64,000 nucleotides of DNA. Source: Microbacterium sp. (lineage in GTDB: Bacteria; Actinomycetota; Actinomycetes; Actinomycetales; Microbacteriaceae). Numbering within the stretch: position 1 is the first letter of the stretch; the number at the start of each line of letters is the position of its first letter. The stretch covers positions 124,001-188,000 of the forward strand of contig NZ_JAFKIP010000002.1 in assembly GCF_017305435.1 (NCBI RefSeq). Reading direction: 5' to 3'. The position numbers and the translations under genes are program-made. Below, piece by piece: positions 33,395 through 41,231 of this stretch. The notes below the pieces were generated by a model, which saw only the letters and a program-made list of their open reading frames with translations, did not search any database and was not told the origin of the DNA.

Positions 33395-33437
33395 CTCTGT
33401 TCAAGATATTGAACAGAGGCCAGCAGGTTGGTATGGT
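33395..33437 (+). promoter_or_regulatory. Promoter and IclR-type operator of the symporter operon
   Basis: Perfect 10-bp arms CTCTGTTCAA (33395-33404) and TTGAACAGAG (33409-33418) around GATA. The right arm contains -35 TTGAAC (33409-33414); after a 17-nt spacer comes -10 TATGGT (33432-33437). The operator overlaps the -35 box, as expected for repression. About 40 nt of leader and GAAGGAGA precede ATG 33484. Confidence 0.82.
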
Positions 33438-33483
33438 GTCTCTCACCAGGACTCACCCGTGACCCCTGGGCCGATCGAAGGAG

Positions 33484-34902
33484 ATGGCCGTGACCACCAC
33501 CCACACCGAAGTGGACGTCAAGCTGGACGACCCGGAATATGCCGCGAACCTGCGCCGCGCGACGCTCGCCTCGAGCATCGGCAGTGCGCTCGAGTACTTC
33601 GACTTCGCGCTGTACGGCTTGTCGACGGCGCTGATCTTCAACGTCCTGTTCTTCGACCAGTCGAATCCCGCGATGGCGACCGTCGCGGCCTTCGCCACCT
33701 TCGGCGTCGGGTTCCTCGCCCGCCCCTTCGGCGGGCTGTTCTTCGGCACGCTCGGCGACCGGCTTGGTCGCAAGTGGGTCCTCGTGATCACGATCCTCCT
33801 CATGGGCGGCGCCTCCACGGCGATCGGCCTCCTGCCGACCTACGCGCAGATCGGCATCTGGGCGCCGATCCTGCTCGTGCTCATGCGCCTCCTGCAGGGC
33901 TTCGGCGCCGGCGCCGAGCAGGCCGGTGCGACCGTGCTGATGGCGGAGTACGCGCCGATCAAACGCCGCGGCTTCTTCTCCGCACTGCCGTTCATCGGCA
34001 TCCAGGCGGGGACGCTCCTTGCCGCGGTGGTCTTCAGCCTCATCACGCTGCTTCCGCAGGATCAATTGCTCACGTGGGGCTGGCGGGTGCCGTTCCTCGC
34101 GTCGTTCCTGCTCATCCTCGTCGCCCTCTTCATCCGCATGCGCCTGCGGGAGACCCCGACCTTCATCGAGCTCGAGAAGAGCGAGCAGATCGCCGACCGG
34201 CCGATCCGCGAGATCTTCGGCCACGGCCTGCCCGGCGTCATCGTCGGCATCGGCCTCCGCATGGCGGAGAACGGCGGCTCGTACATGTTCAACACACTCG
34301 CGCTCTCGTTCTTCGTCGCGGTCGCCGGTCAGAGCGCCGACAAGAGCCTGCTGACGTGGGGCGTCACGCTCGGTTCCCTCATCGGCATCTTCTCCGTGCC
34401 GCTCACCGGCGCGCTGTCGGACCGGATGGGCCGGCGCACCGTGTACCGGATCGGCGCCGTGTTCCTCCTGGTCTACTCGTTCCCGGCATGGTGGCTGCTG
34501 ACCCTCGGCAACCACGGGGTCGCGATCGCCGTGATCGCGGTGGGCATCGGTTTCGGTGTCAACGTCATGCTCGGCCCGCAGTGCGCCATGCTCCCCGAGA
34601 TGTTCGGCAACCGCCACCGCTACCTCGGCGTCGCGATGGCGCGCGAGATCTCGGCCGTCCTCGCGGGCGGGCTCGCCGGTGTGCTCGGCGCCTACCTCAT
34701 CGCGGTGAGTGGAGCCAACTGGCTGCTGCTCGCCATCTACATGGCGACCCTGGCGCTCATCACGACCGCGGCGACCTTCCTCGTCCCCGAGACGCTGCGC
34801 CGCGATCTGACCCGCACCGACGACGCGGTCAAGGTGTCGCGCGGTGAGTCGGGCGAGGGCGTGTCGGCGACGACCGTCACCGTCCGCGCGATCGAGTGGT
34901 GA
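33484..34902 (+). CDS. MFS transporter, metabolite:H+ symporter (MHS) family
   Basis: 472 aa with about twelve transmembrane helices. The MHS signature is clear: SSIGSALEYFDFALYG near 29-44, FLARPFGGLFFGTLGDRLGRKW after helix 2-3, and RLLQGFGAGAEQAGA. MHS members import organic acids such as shikimate, ketoglutarate and sugar acids. As first gene of an operon with FAH, idnD, gntK and idnO it is the likely uptake system for idonate, ketogluconate or a related acid. The promoter at 33409-33437 is covered by an IclR-type operator. Confidence 0.92.
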   Translation: MAVTTTHTEVDVKLDDPEYAANLRRATLASSIGSALEYFDFALYGLSTALIFNVLFFDQSNPAMATVAAFATFGVGFLARPFGGLFFGTLGDRLGRKWVLVITILLMGGASTAIGLLPTYAQIGIWAPILLVLMRLLQGFGAGAEQAGATVLMAEYAPIKRRGFFSALPFIGIQAGTLLAAVVFSLITLLPQDQLLTWGWRVPFLASFLLILVALFIRMRLRETPTFIELEKSEQIADRPIREIFGHGLPGVIVGIGLRMAENGGSYMFNTLALSFFVAVAGQSADKSLLTWGVTLGSLIGIFSVPLTGALSDRMGRRTVYRIGAVFLLVYSFPAWWLLTLGNHGVAIAVIAVGIGFGVNVMLGPQCAMLPEMFGNRHRYLGVAMAREISAVLAGGLAGVLGAYLIAVSGANWLLLAIYMATLALITTAATFLVPETLRRDLTRTDDAVKVSRGESGEGVSATTVTVRAIEW

Positions 34903-34909
34903 CCCGGCC

Positions 34910-35650
34910 GTGCTGATCGGGCGGGTGCGCGCGGCGACGGGGGAGGCCCTCTGGGTACGTCGAGACGGCGAGCGGATGGTCGCGATCGAGGACCCCTACG
35001 CGGCGCGTTCCGCGGGTCGGATGCCGGGTGACCTCCCGGGTGCGCCCGCGGTGTCGGGCGAGCTCCTCGCTCCGTGCGAGCCGCTCGTGATCGTCGGTAT
35101 CGCCCAGAACGGTCCGGCCCACGCCGATCCCGTGCAGGCGTGGCTCAAGAGCCCCCGCGGTGTCGTCGCGAGCGGCACCACGGTGCGCCTGCGGCGTGAC
35201 GCCGGCCAGACGGTCGCCGAGGGGGAGATCGCGATCGTCATCGGGCGCGACACGACGGGCCTCACCGCCGCGACGGCCGCCGACTACGTGCTGGGCGTCA
35301 CCGCCGTCGACGACCTCTCGAGCCCCGACCGCGCCGTCCGCGATCCGCGGAACTTCGAGAGCAAGTCCGGCGTCGGCTACACGCCGCTCGGGCCGTGGAT
35401 CGACACCGACGCCCGGATCGACGACGTGGACCTGCGGCTGCGGATCGACGGCGAGGTCGTCGCGCGCACGGATGCCGCCGCGCTCCCCGTGCCGATCGCG
35501 ACGTGCCTCGCCTACGTCGCGTCGTGGACGACGCTCGGCCCCGGCGACGTCGTCATGACGGGCGCGCCGTTCAGCAGCGCCCCGATCCGCCCCGGTCAGA
35601 CCGTCGAGGTGGAGGTCGGCGTCGTCCGGCTCTCCACTCCGACGGCGTAG
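34910..35650 (+). CDS. Fumarylacetoacetate hydrolase (FAH)-family protein
   Basis: 246 aa. FAH-fold enzymes hydrolyse, decarboxylate or hydrate C-C bonds in 2-keto acids. Visible motifs: VVASGTTVRLRRDAG, VAEGEIAIVIGRDTTGL (metal-binding Glu), DPRNFESKSGVGYTPLGPW and GDVVMTGAPFSS. GTG 34910 lies seven bases after the symporter stop; there is no strong ribosome site, so coupling is likely. Its substrate in this pathway is unclear: a keto-deoxy sugar acid intermediate or oxaloacetate-like product are possibilities. Confidence 0.85.
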   Translation: MLIGRVRAATGEALWVRRDGERMVAIEDPYAARSAGRMPGDLPGAPAVSGELLAPCEPLVIVGIAQNGPAHADPVQAWLKSPRGVVASGTTVRLRRDAGQTVAEGEIAIVIGRDTTGLTAATAADYVLGVTAVDDLSSPDRAVRDPRNFESKSGVGYTPLGPWIDTDARIDDVDLRLRIDGEVVARTDAAALPVPIATCLAYVASWTTLGPGDVVMTGAPFSSAPIRPGQTVEVEVGVVRLSTPTA

Positions 35651-35693
35651 GCCCGCCGCACGTCCAAGCGTGCGACCACGAAAGAGAGATTCC

Positions 35694-36776
35694 ATGTCCA
35701 ACATCGCCGTCGTGGCCCACGGAGCCGACGACCTTCGCGTCGAAGACCTCTCGGAGCCGACCCCCGCCACGGACGAGGCCGTCGTCGAGGTCGCCTATGG
35801 GGGCGTCTGCGGCTCGGACCTGCACTACTGGCGCCACGGCGCGGCCGGGGCGTCGATCCTGCGCGAGCCGATGGTGCTCGGCCACGAGCTCTCCGGCACC
35901 GTCGTCACGGCCGCCGCCGACGGCTCCGGCCCGGCTGTCGGCGCGCGCGTCGCGGTGCACCCCCTCACGCCGCGGGGCGACGGCGTCACGCCGTACCCGG
36001 AGGACCGCCCGAACCTCGCCCCGGCATCCACGTATCTCGGATCGGCCATGCACCTGCCGCACACGCAGGGCGGCTTCGCCGATCGGGTCGCGCTGCCCAC
36101 GCGGATGCTCGTCCCGCTGCCGGAGGGCATGGATCTGCGGCTCGGGGCGCTCGCCGAACCCGCCGCCGTCGCGTGGCACGCCGTCGAGCGCGCGGGTGAC
36201 GTGCGCCGCGCGCGCGTCGCGGTCATCGGCGCAGGCCCGATCGGTCTTCTCGCCGCGGCCGTCGCGTTGCACCACGGTGCCGCCGAGGTGACCGCAACCG
36301 ATCTGCACGAGGCTCCGCGTGACGTGGCCCGTCGCCTCGGCGCACGGACGCTCGATGCGCGCGACGGGTCCGCCATCGCACAGCTCCATGCCGACGTCGT
36401 CATCGAATCGAGCGGGACCGTCCCGGGGCTGGATGCCGCCATCAGCGCCTGCCGCCGCGGCGGCACGGTGGTTCTCGTCGGACTGCAGCGCGCGGGCGAG
36501 GTGCCGGCGGCGATGGCGTCCGTCATCACCCGGGAACTGACGCTCACGGGTTCCTTCCGCTTCGGTGCGGAGTTCGCCGACGTCGTCGCGGCCCTCGGCG
36601 ATGGTTCCCTGGTGGTGAATGCCGTCGTCTCGCATACGTTCGACGCCGCCGACGCGCTCGACGCGTTCGCCGTCGCGGGCGATCCGTCGGTCTCGGCCAA
36701 GGTGCTGCTCGCCTTCGCGGGCGCCACAGCAGGCGCGGGGGGAGCGGACGGCGCGGCGGGGGAGGGCGGGCGATGA
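35694..36776 (+). CDS. idnD: L-idonate 5-dehydrogenase-like zinc-dependent MDR dehydrogenase
   Basis: 360 aa medium-chain dehydrogenase. Catalytic-zinc ligands Cys39 (GGVCGSDLHYW) and His64-Glu65 (VLGHELSG) are present; YLGSAMHLPHTQGGFAD at 114-130 is characteristic of L-idonate dehydrogenases; the Rossmann motif VIGAGPIGLLAA follows. The structural-zinc lobe, usually CGxCxxC plus another Cys, is replaced at 90-112 by a Pro-rich stretch without cysteine. It would oxidise L-idonate to 5-ketogluconate, the substrate of IdnO. Its stop overlaps the gntK ATG (ATGA). The Ala/Gly-rich C-terminus is longer than usual. Confidence 0.85.
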   Translation: MSNIAVVAHGADDLRVEDLSEPTPATDEAVVEVAYGGVCGSDLHYWRHGAAGASILREPMVLGHELSGTVVTAAADGSGPAVGARVAVHPLTPRGDGVTPYPEDRPNLAPASTYLGSAMHLPHTQGGFADRVALPTRMLVPLPEGMDLRLGALAEPAAVAWHAVERAGDVRRARVAVIGAGPIGLLAAAVALHHGAAEVTATDLHEAPRDVARRLGARTLDARDGSAIAQLHADVVIESSGTVPGLDAAISACRRGGTVVLVGLQRAGEVPAAMASVITRELTLTGSFRFGAEFADVVAALGDGSLVVNAVVSHTFDAADALDAFAVAGDPSVSAKVLLAFAGATAGAGGADGAAGEGGR

Positions 36777-37348
36777 CCGCGCTCCGCGTCGTGGTGATGG
36801 GCCCGTCCGGATCGGGTAAGACCGCGGTCGGTGCGGCGCTCGCGGTGGATCTCGCCGTCGAGTTCGTGGATGCCGATGACCTCCACCCGGCAGCGAACAT
36901 CACGAAGATGGCGGCGGGTCAGCCGCTGGACGACGCCGATCGTGCCCCCTGGTTGGACGCCGTCGGACGCGTCCTCGCCGGCCTCCCGGGCGGCGGTGTC
37001 GTCGCGTGCTCAGCCCTGAAGCGCCGTTATCGTGACCGCATCCTCGCGGAAGCCCCCGGCGCCGTGTTCGTGGAGCTCACGGTCGACCGCGCCGAGCTCA
37101 CGCGCCGCATGAGTGCGCGTGAGCACTTCATGCCGCCGGCCCTTCTCGACTCGCAGATCGCGGCCCTGGAGCCGCTGGAGGCGGACGAACCCGGCTTTGC
37201 GATCCCGAACGTCGGCCGCGTCCTCGAGATCGCCGCCGGCATCGCTCAGCGGCTCGCGGGCCACGACCATCCCAACGCGCCCATCGATCCCTCCACAACC
37301 ATCACCCCTCCCGCGCCCCCTGTACCCCCTGAAGGAGCCCGCGCATGA
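36773..37348 (+). CDS. gntK: Gluconokinase
   Basis: Phosphorylates D-gluconate to 6-phosphogluconate. 191 aa with Walker A GPSGSGKT (10-17), the GntK segment DADDLHPAANITKMAAGQPLDD split here as DADDLHP and KMAAGQPLDD, and CSALKRRYRD. About 25 Pro/Thr-rich residues are added at the C-terminus, where the coding region also carries the ribosome site (GAAGGAG) of idnO. Overlaps idnD and idnO by four bases each. Feeds Gnd at 28892-30361. Confidence 0.95.
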   Translation: MTALRVVVMGPSGSGKTAVGAALAVDLAVEFVDADDLHPAANITKMAAGQPLDDADRAPWLDAVGRVLAGLPGGGVVACSALKRRYRDRILAEAPGAVFVELTVDRAELTRRMSAREHFMPPALLDSQIAALEPLEADEPGFAIPNVGRVLEIAAGIAQRLAGHDHPNAPIDPSTTITPPAPPVPPEGARA

Positions 37349-38112
37349 CCGATCTCTTCAGCGTCACCGGCCGCCTGGCCCTCGTCACTGGCTCATCGCG
37401 CGGGCTCGGACGCTCGCTCGCTCGGGCACTCGCGCGCGCAGGCGCGCGGCTCGTCGTGCACGGGCGGGATGCGGCATCCGTCGCCGAGGCGCGGGCGGAG
37501 ATGACCGCACTGTCCGGACGGCCTGCGCACGCCGTGACGTTCGACGTGACCGACGCGGACGCCGTCGCGGCGTCGCTCGGTGATCTCGTGGACGAGCTCG
37601 GCGTGCCCGACATCCTCGTCAACAACGCCGGCGTGCAGCGTCGCGCCCCCTTCCACGAGTTCCCCATCGCCGACTGGGATGCGCTCATCGCCGCGAACCT
37701 GTCCGGTCCGTTCTACGTCGCCCGTGCGCTCGCGCCCGCGTTCGTCGAGCGCGGCTCCGGCAAGGTCGTCAACGTGGGATCGGTGCAATCCGTACTCGCG
37801 CGGCAGACGATCGCGCCCTACTCGGCATCCAAAGGCGGCATCGCGCAGTTGACCCGCGGCATGGCAGCGGACCTCGCTCGCTACGGCATCCAGGTCAACA
37901 CGCTGTCACCGGGCTACTTCGCGACCGAGATGAATCGCGCACTGGTCGACGACGCGGCCTTCACGTCGTGGCTCGAGGCGCGCACACCGGCCGGGCGCTG
38001 GGGCGACTTCTCCGAGCTGGACGGCGCGCTGCTGTTCCTGTGCTCGGACGCGTCCTCGTTCGTTTCCGGGCAGAACCTCGTCGTCGACGGCGGGATGACC
38101 AGCGTCGTCTGA
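37345..38112 (+). CDS. idnO: SDR oxidoreductase, gluconate 5-dehydrogenase type
   Basis: 255 aa short-chain dehydrogenase. Cofactor motif TGSSRGLG at 15-22, NNAG near 94-97, and catalytic Ser147, Tyr160, Lys164 (YSASK). The N-terminus DLFSVTGRLALVTGSSRG and context with idnD and gntK indicate 5-keto-D-gluconate reductase, which reduces 5-ketogluconate to D-gluconate. Last gene of the symporter operon; its ATG overlaps the gntK stop (ATGA). Confidence 0.9.
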   Translation: MTDLFSVTGRLALVTGSSRGLGRSLARALARAGARLVVHGRDAASVAEARAEMTALSGRPAHAVTFDVTDADAVAASLGDLVDELGVPDILVNNAGVQRRAPFHEFPIADWDALIAANLSGPFYVARALAPAFVERGSGKVVNVGSVQSVLARQTIAPYSASKGGIAQLTRGMAADLARYGIQVNTLSPGYFATEMNRALVDDAAFTSWLEARTPAGRWGDFSELDGALLFLCSDASSFVSGQNLVVDGGMTSVV

Positions 38113-38169
38113 CCGCACCGCGCGGGGTGTCGCCGCGGGTGCCGGTACGGCCACGGTTACCCTCGACGC

Positions 38170-38646
38170 ATGACCAGGATCGTCGTCACCGGCCCGCCCG
38201 GATCGGGGGTGTCGCTCGTCGCCGCAGCGCTCGCCGCCCGGCTGCGTTCCCGGTCGGTCGACGGCGACGAGCTGCACCCGCCGCTCTCACGCCGGCATGC
38301 GCGCCCCGACGGCGTCGACCGCGAGGCGTGGCTGCGCGCCGTCGCCCTCGTGTTCACGAAGGATGCCACGGTGGTCATCTCGAGCGGGCTGCTGACGCGC
38401 CTCGATCGCGACCGCATCCGTGAGAGCGTCCGCGACGTGGTGTTCGTCGAGCTGGTGGCGGGAGCCGCGACGGCGGAGCCGCGGAAGCGGCGCTGGAGGC
38501 GGGAGCCGGCGACGCCGCCGCGTCCCGTGGATCCGCTCACGGCGGATGAGGCGGGCGTGCGCATCGCCGACGATGCCGATCTCGGATCGGTCGTCGAGCG
38601 CATCCACGCCGCGCTGGCGGGCGCGCCCGCTCAGTCCTTGCGGTAG
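38170..38646 (+). CDS. Gluconokinase-like protein lacking the Walker A lysine
   Basis: 158 aa. The order of motifs follows the gluconokinase next door: GPPGSGVS (8-15) for GPSGSGKT, DGDELHP for DADDLHP, REAWLRAVA for RAPWLDAVG, and DRDRIRESVRDVVFVEL for YRDRILAEAPGAVFVEL. The invariant P-loop lysine is Val14, and the KMAAGQPLDD region is replaced by RRHARPDGVD, so ordinary kinase activity is unlikely. It has its own leaderless-type promoter, TACCCT (38158-38163) six bases before ATG, so it is probably expressed rather than decaying. It may bind a sugar acid or regulate, but this is speculation. Confidence 0.75.
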   Translation: MTRIVVTGPPGSGVSLVAAALAARLRSRSVDGDELHPPLSRRHARPDGVDREAWLRAVALVFTKDATVVISSGLLTRLDRDRIRESVRDVVFVELVAGAATAEPRKRRWRREPATPPRPVDPLTADEAGVRIADDADLGSVVERIHAALAGAPAQSLR

Positions 38647-38753
38647 CCCGAGCGCCCGAGCGAGACCATCGCGGCGATCGCGCCGACGCCCGCGCAGACC
38701 GACATCAGACCGACGATCCACATCAGCGCGTGCGACATCCAGCCGTAGTCCAT
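38631..38753 (-). CDS. Small single-span membrane protein
   Basis: 40 residues starting MDYGWMSHALMWIVGLMSVC and ending SGYRKD. One hydrophobic helix spans about residues 9-33, with a short basic C-terminal tail, so an N-out/C-in orientation is likely. AAGGAG lies five bases before the ATG, and a TACGAT -10 box (38807-38802, minus strand) lies about 50 nt upstream. Its 3' end overlaps that of the gluconokinase-like gene by 16 bases. I do not recognise a family; function unknown. Confidence 0.7.
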   Translation of the reverse strand: MDYGWMSHALMWIVGLMSVCAGVGAIAAMVSLGRSGYRKD

Positions 38754-38820
38754 GACTGCTCCTTGGTACATGTGCGGGGGCACGTTTCGGGCGACGTCTT
38801 CATCGTAGCCGGGTCGCTGG

Positions 38821-38826
38821 TAGACT
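38821..38826 (+). promoter_or_regulatory. -10 box of rplY with a long leader
   Basis: TAGACT gives a leader of about 160 nt before rplY. The leader contains GTGAGG/CCTCAC (about 38908-38935) enclosing GCCC/GGGC, a possible RNA hairpin. This leader and the divergent small-protein promoter account for the 38754-38992 spacer; no gene seen there. Confidence 0.5.
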
Positions 38827-38992
38827 CGTGTCGTACTTCGGCGAGGGATGCCGCGTGCCGGGCTCCACGAGATCCGGCGACGCGCTTCCGTGATCGACGC
38901 GGTGAGGCCCTTGCGGGGCGTTTCCTCACGCGTGTGCGTTCGAGTCGAGACCAGAGCCAGCTATCGGGCGCACTGCCCGCAAGGAGAAGAAC

Positions 38993-39616
38993 ATGTCCAC
39001 CGAGACCGACACCCAGGTCGTCGCCGAGGTCCGCGAGAACTTCGGCAAGGGCTACGCCCGCCGCCTCCGCGCCGCGGGTCAGATCCCCGCCGTCATCTAC
39101 GGCCACGGCACCGACCCCGTGCACGTGTCGCTGCCCGGACACCAGGTGTCCCTGCTCATCCGCCGCGCCAACGCGGTGCTCGAGCTCACTGTCGCGGGCA
39201 AGCAGCAGCTCACGCTCGTCAAGGACGTGCAGAAGGACCCGGTGCACCAGGTCATCGAGCACATCGACCTCCTCGTCGTGAAGAAGGGCGAGAAGATCCA
39301 GGTCGACGTCCCCGTCCTCATCGTGGGCGAGCCCTTCGCCGGCACGATCGCGAACCTCGACAACGCGACCGTCGCGCTCGAGGTCGAGGCGACGAACATC
39401 CCGCAGAACATCGAGGTCGACGTCGAGGGCCTCGAGGACGGCACGCACATCACCGCGGCCGACCTGAAGCTCCCGCAGGGCGCCGCGCTCGTCACCGACG
39501 GCGAGACCCTCGTCGTCGCGATCGCCGTGCCCGCTGCGACCATCGCGGAGGCCGACGAGATCGAGGCCGCCGACGAGGCCGTCGCCGAGGAGCAGTCCGA
39601 AGAAGCCGCCGAGTAA
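38993..39616 (+). CDS. rplY: 50S ribosomal protein L25/general stress protein Ctc
   Basis: Binds 5S rRNA. 207 aa, the long Ctc-type form: an L25 domain (about 8-95; [46 protein letters not shown]) followed by a beta-rich TL5-type C-terminal domain and an acidic tail ([20 protein letters not shown] shows its character). Strong ribosome site AAGGAGAAG. A hairpin at 39633-39667 lies between it and pth, which belongs to the same conserved rplY-pth pairing. Confidence 0.95.
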   Translation: MSTETDTQVVAEVRENFGKGYARRLRAAGQIPAVIYGHGTDPVHVSLPGHQVSLLIRRANAVLELTVAGKQQLTLVKDVQKDPVHQVIEHIDLLVVKKGEKIQVDVPVLIVGEPFAGTIANLDNATVALEVEATNIPQNIEVDVEGLEDGTHITAADLKLPQGAALVTDGETLVVAIAVPAATIAEADEIEAADEAVAEEQSEEAAE

Positions 39617-39632
39617 GCACGTCCTTCGTTCG

Positions 39633-39667
39633 CAGCCCGTCTCCGCCATGCTGGGGGAGGCGGGCTG
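39633..39667 (+). terminator. Terminator-like hairpin after rplY
   Basis: CAGCCCGTCTCC (39633-39644) pairs with GGAGGCGGGCTG (39656-39667) with a single G-T wobble and an 11-nt loop, followed by TGTCGTT. A weak T-tract, as usual at this G+C content. Confidence 0.7.
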
Positions 39668-39710
39668 TGTCGTTGCGAGAGACGGCGCGGGGTCGTCGGG
39701 GAGAGGAATC

Positions 39711-40295
39711 ATGGCAGAGACGTGGTTGGTCGTGGGGCTCGGCAACCCCGGGACGCGGTATGAGGCCACGCGGCACAACGTCGGGCAGATGGTGGTCGCC
39801 GAACTCGCGGCGCGCCGCGGCGAGAGCCTGCGCGCGCACAAGGCGAACGCGCGCGTGAGTGAGACGTGGCTGCGGCCGGGGGGTGCGAAGCTCGTCCTCG
39901 CGACGCCGAACTCGTTCATGAACGTCTCGGGCGGCCCGGTGTCGCAGCTCGCGCGCTTCTACGACGTGCCGGCGGAGCGGATCGTGCTCGTGCACGACGA
40001 GCTCGACATCCCCTTCGACACCCTCAAGCTCAAAGTGGGCGGCGGACACGGCGGCCACAACGGGATCCGCGACGTCGCCAAGGCGCTCGGCACGGCCGAC
40101 TTCCCGCGGGTGCGCGTCGGGATCGGGCGGCCGCCCGGCCGTCAGGACCCGGCCGACTGGGTCCTCGACCCGTTCTCGGCGGCGGAGCGGACGCAGTTGC
40201 CGTTGGTCCTCGGCGATGCGGCGGATGCCGTGGAGCAGCTCGTCGAGGAGGGTCTCCTCGCCGCGCAGCAGCGTCACCACGCGCCGCGCGCGTAG
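39711..40295 (+). CDS. pth: Peptidyl-tRNA hydrolase
   Basis: Releases peptides from prematurely dissociated peptidyl-tRNA. 194 aa. Key residues are present: Asn12 ([17 protein letters not shown]), catalytic His22, Asn71 (PNSFMN), Asp96 (HDELDIPF), and the [12 protein letters not shown] loop. GAGAGGAA precedes ATG 39711. The 152-nt spacer that follows has only a CGATCCGGCGGG duplication (near 40395 and 40415) and no gene. Confidence 0.95.
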   Translation: MAETWLVVGLGNPGTRYEATRHNVGQMVVAELAARRGESLRAHKANARVSETWLRPGGAKLVLATPNSFMNVSGGPVSQLARFYDVPAERIVLVHDELDIPFDTLKLKVGGGHGGHNGIRDVAKALGTADFPRVRVGIGRPPGRQDPADWVLDPFSAAERTQLPLVLGDAADAVEQLVEEGLLAAQQRHHAPRA

Positions 40296-40447
40296 CGCCC
40301 GAGCCCGCTCCGCGCGCGCCCGATCGTGCTCACGCGGCATCCGAGTGGCGCGCAGGCGCGCCTCCGGGGTGCCGAGGCCGGGGTTCGCGCCCCCGATCCG
40401 GCGGGCGCCGATCCGGCGGGGCCCGCCGGGCCCGGCGCGTCAGCGCG

Positions 40448-41173
40448 TCACGAGGCGCCGGCGCCCATCCCGGCGAGTGCGGCGACGCCCACGATGACGC
40501 CGTAGACGACGGGGCCGACGGCGGCCACGATCACGGCGGCGACGCCGAGCCCGCGGCCGCGTCGCGTCACGATGGCGATGATGCCCATCACGAGCGCGGC
40601 GACGCCGAGGATGGTTCCCGCCCAGAATCCGATCTCCGCCCAAAGCACGAGACCGCGCACGGGGCTCAGGAGGCTCAGCAATTGCCCCTGCGAGAGGGTG
40701 TCGAGCTGGTCCGGCGACAGCCCGACCGCGTGCCGCGCCGCGCCCGCGGCGGCCGCGAACCCCGTCGACGCGCTCAGCAGCGTCGCCCCGAGCACGCCGA
40801 CGCCCGCGAGGACGAGCGCGAGGATGCCGAGTGTCCGGTTGCCGGCCGGCGTGACCGGGCGTGCGGCGGGCGGCGGACCGTAGGCCGCGCCGATCTGCGG
40901 GACCCCGTATGAGACGGGGGGCGCGCCGGGCGTGGTCTGCACGTAGCCTCCGACGGGCTCGGGTCCAGGCGTCGACGGCCCGGACATCGGCGGCGCGGGC
41001 CATGCCGGGGGTGCTCCCGGAGCCGGCGCGGGCCACCCGTAAGGCTGAGACGGAGCGGCAGACGCCGGTGGCGCGGGCTGTACGGGCGCGGCCGGTGCCG
41101 CTGGCGCCTCGGGGGCCGCTGGCGGCGCGGGCTGCTCGGGGACGTCGGGGCTGCTCGGCTGCTGATCGCTCAC
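40448..41173 (-). CDS. Pro/Ala-rich membrane protein (DUF4190-like)
   Basis: 241 aa. The first 105 residues are Pro/Ala/Gly-rich and cytoplasmic-looking, the rest carries three to four hydrophobic helices (about 112-130, 170-195, 205-235) with a basic TRRGRGLG turn. Similar low-complexity proteins with a DUF4190-type membrane part are widespread in actinobacteria without known function. GTG 41173 lies six bases from TAGGAT (41185-41180, minus strand), and the mfd promoter starts 35 bases further on the other strand. Confidence 0.8.
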   Translation of the reverse strand: MSDQQPSSPDVPEQPAPPAAPEAPAAPAAPVQPAPPASAAPSQPYGWPAPAPGAPPAWPAPPMSGPSTPGPEPVGGYVQTTPGAPPVSYGVPQIGAAYGPPPAARPVTPAGNRTLGILALVLAGVGVLGATLLSASTGFAAAAGAARHAVGLSPDQLDTLSQGQLLSLLSPVRGLVLWAEIGFWAGTILGVAALVMGIIAIVTRRGRGLGVAAVIVAAVGPVVYGVIVGVAALAGMGAGAS

Positions 41174-41231
41174 GGCCTCATCCTACGGACCGGCCCCGGC
41201 TCGTGTCGGCGGCGCGCAATAGACTCGTGCG

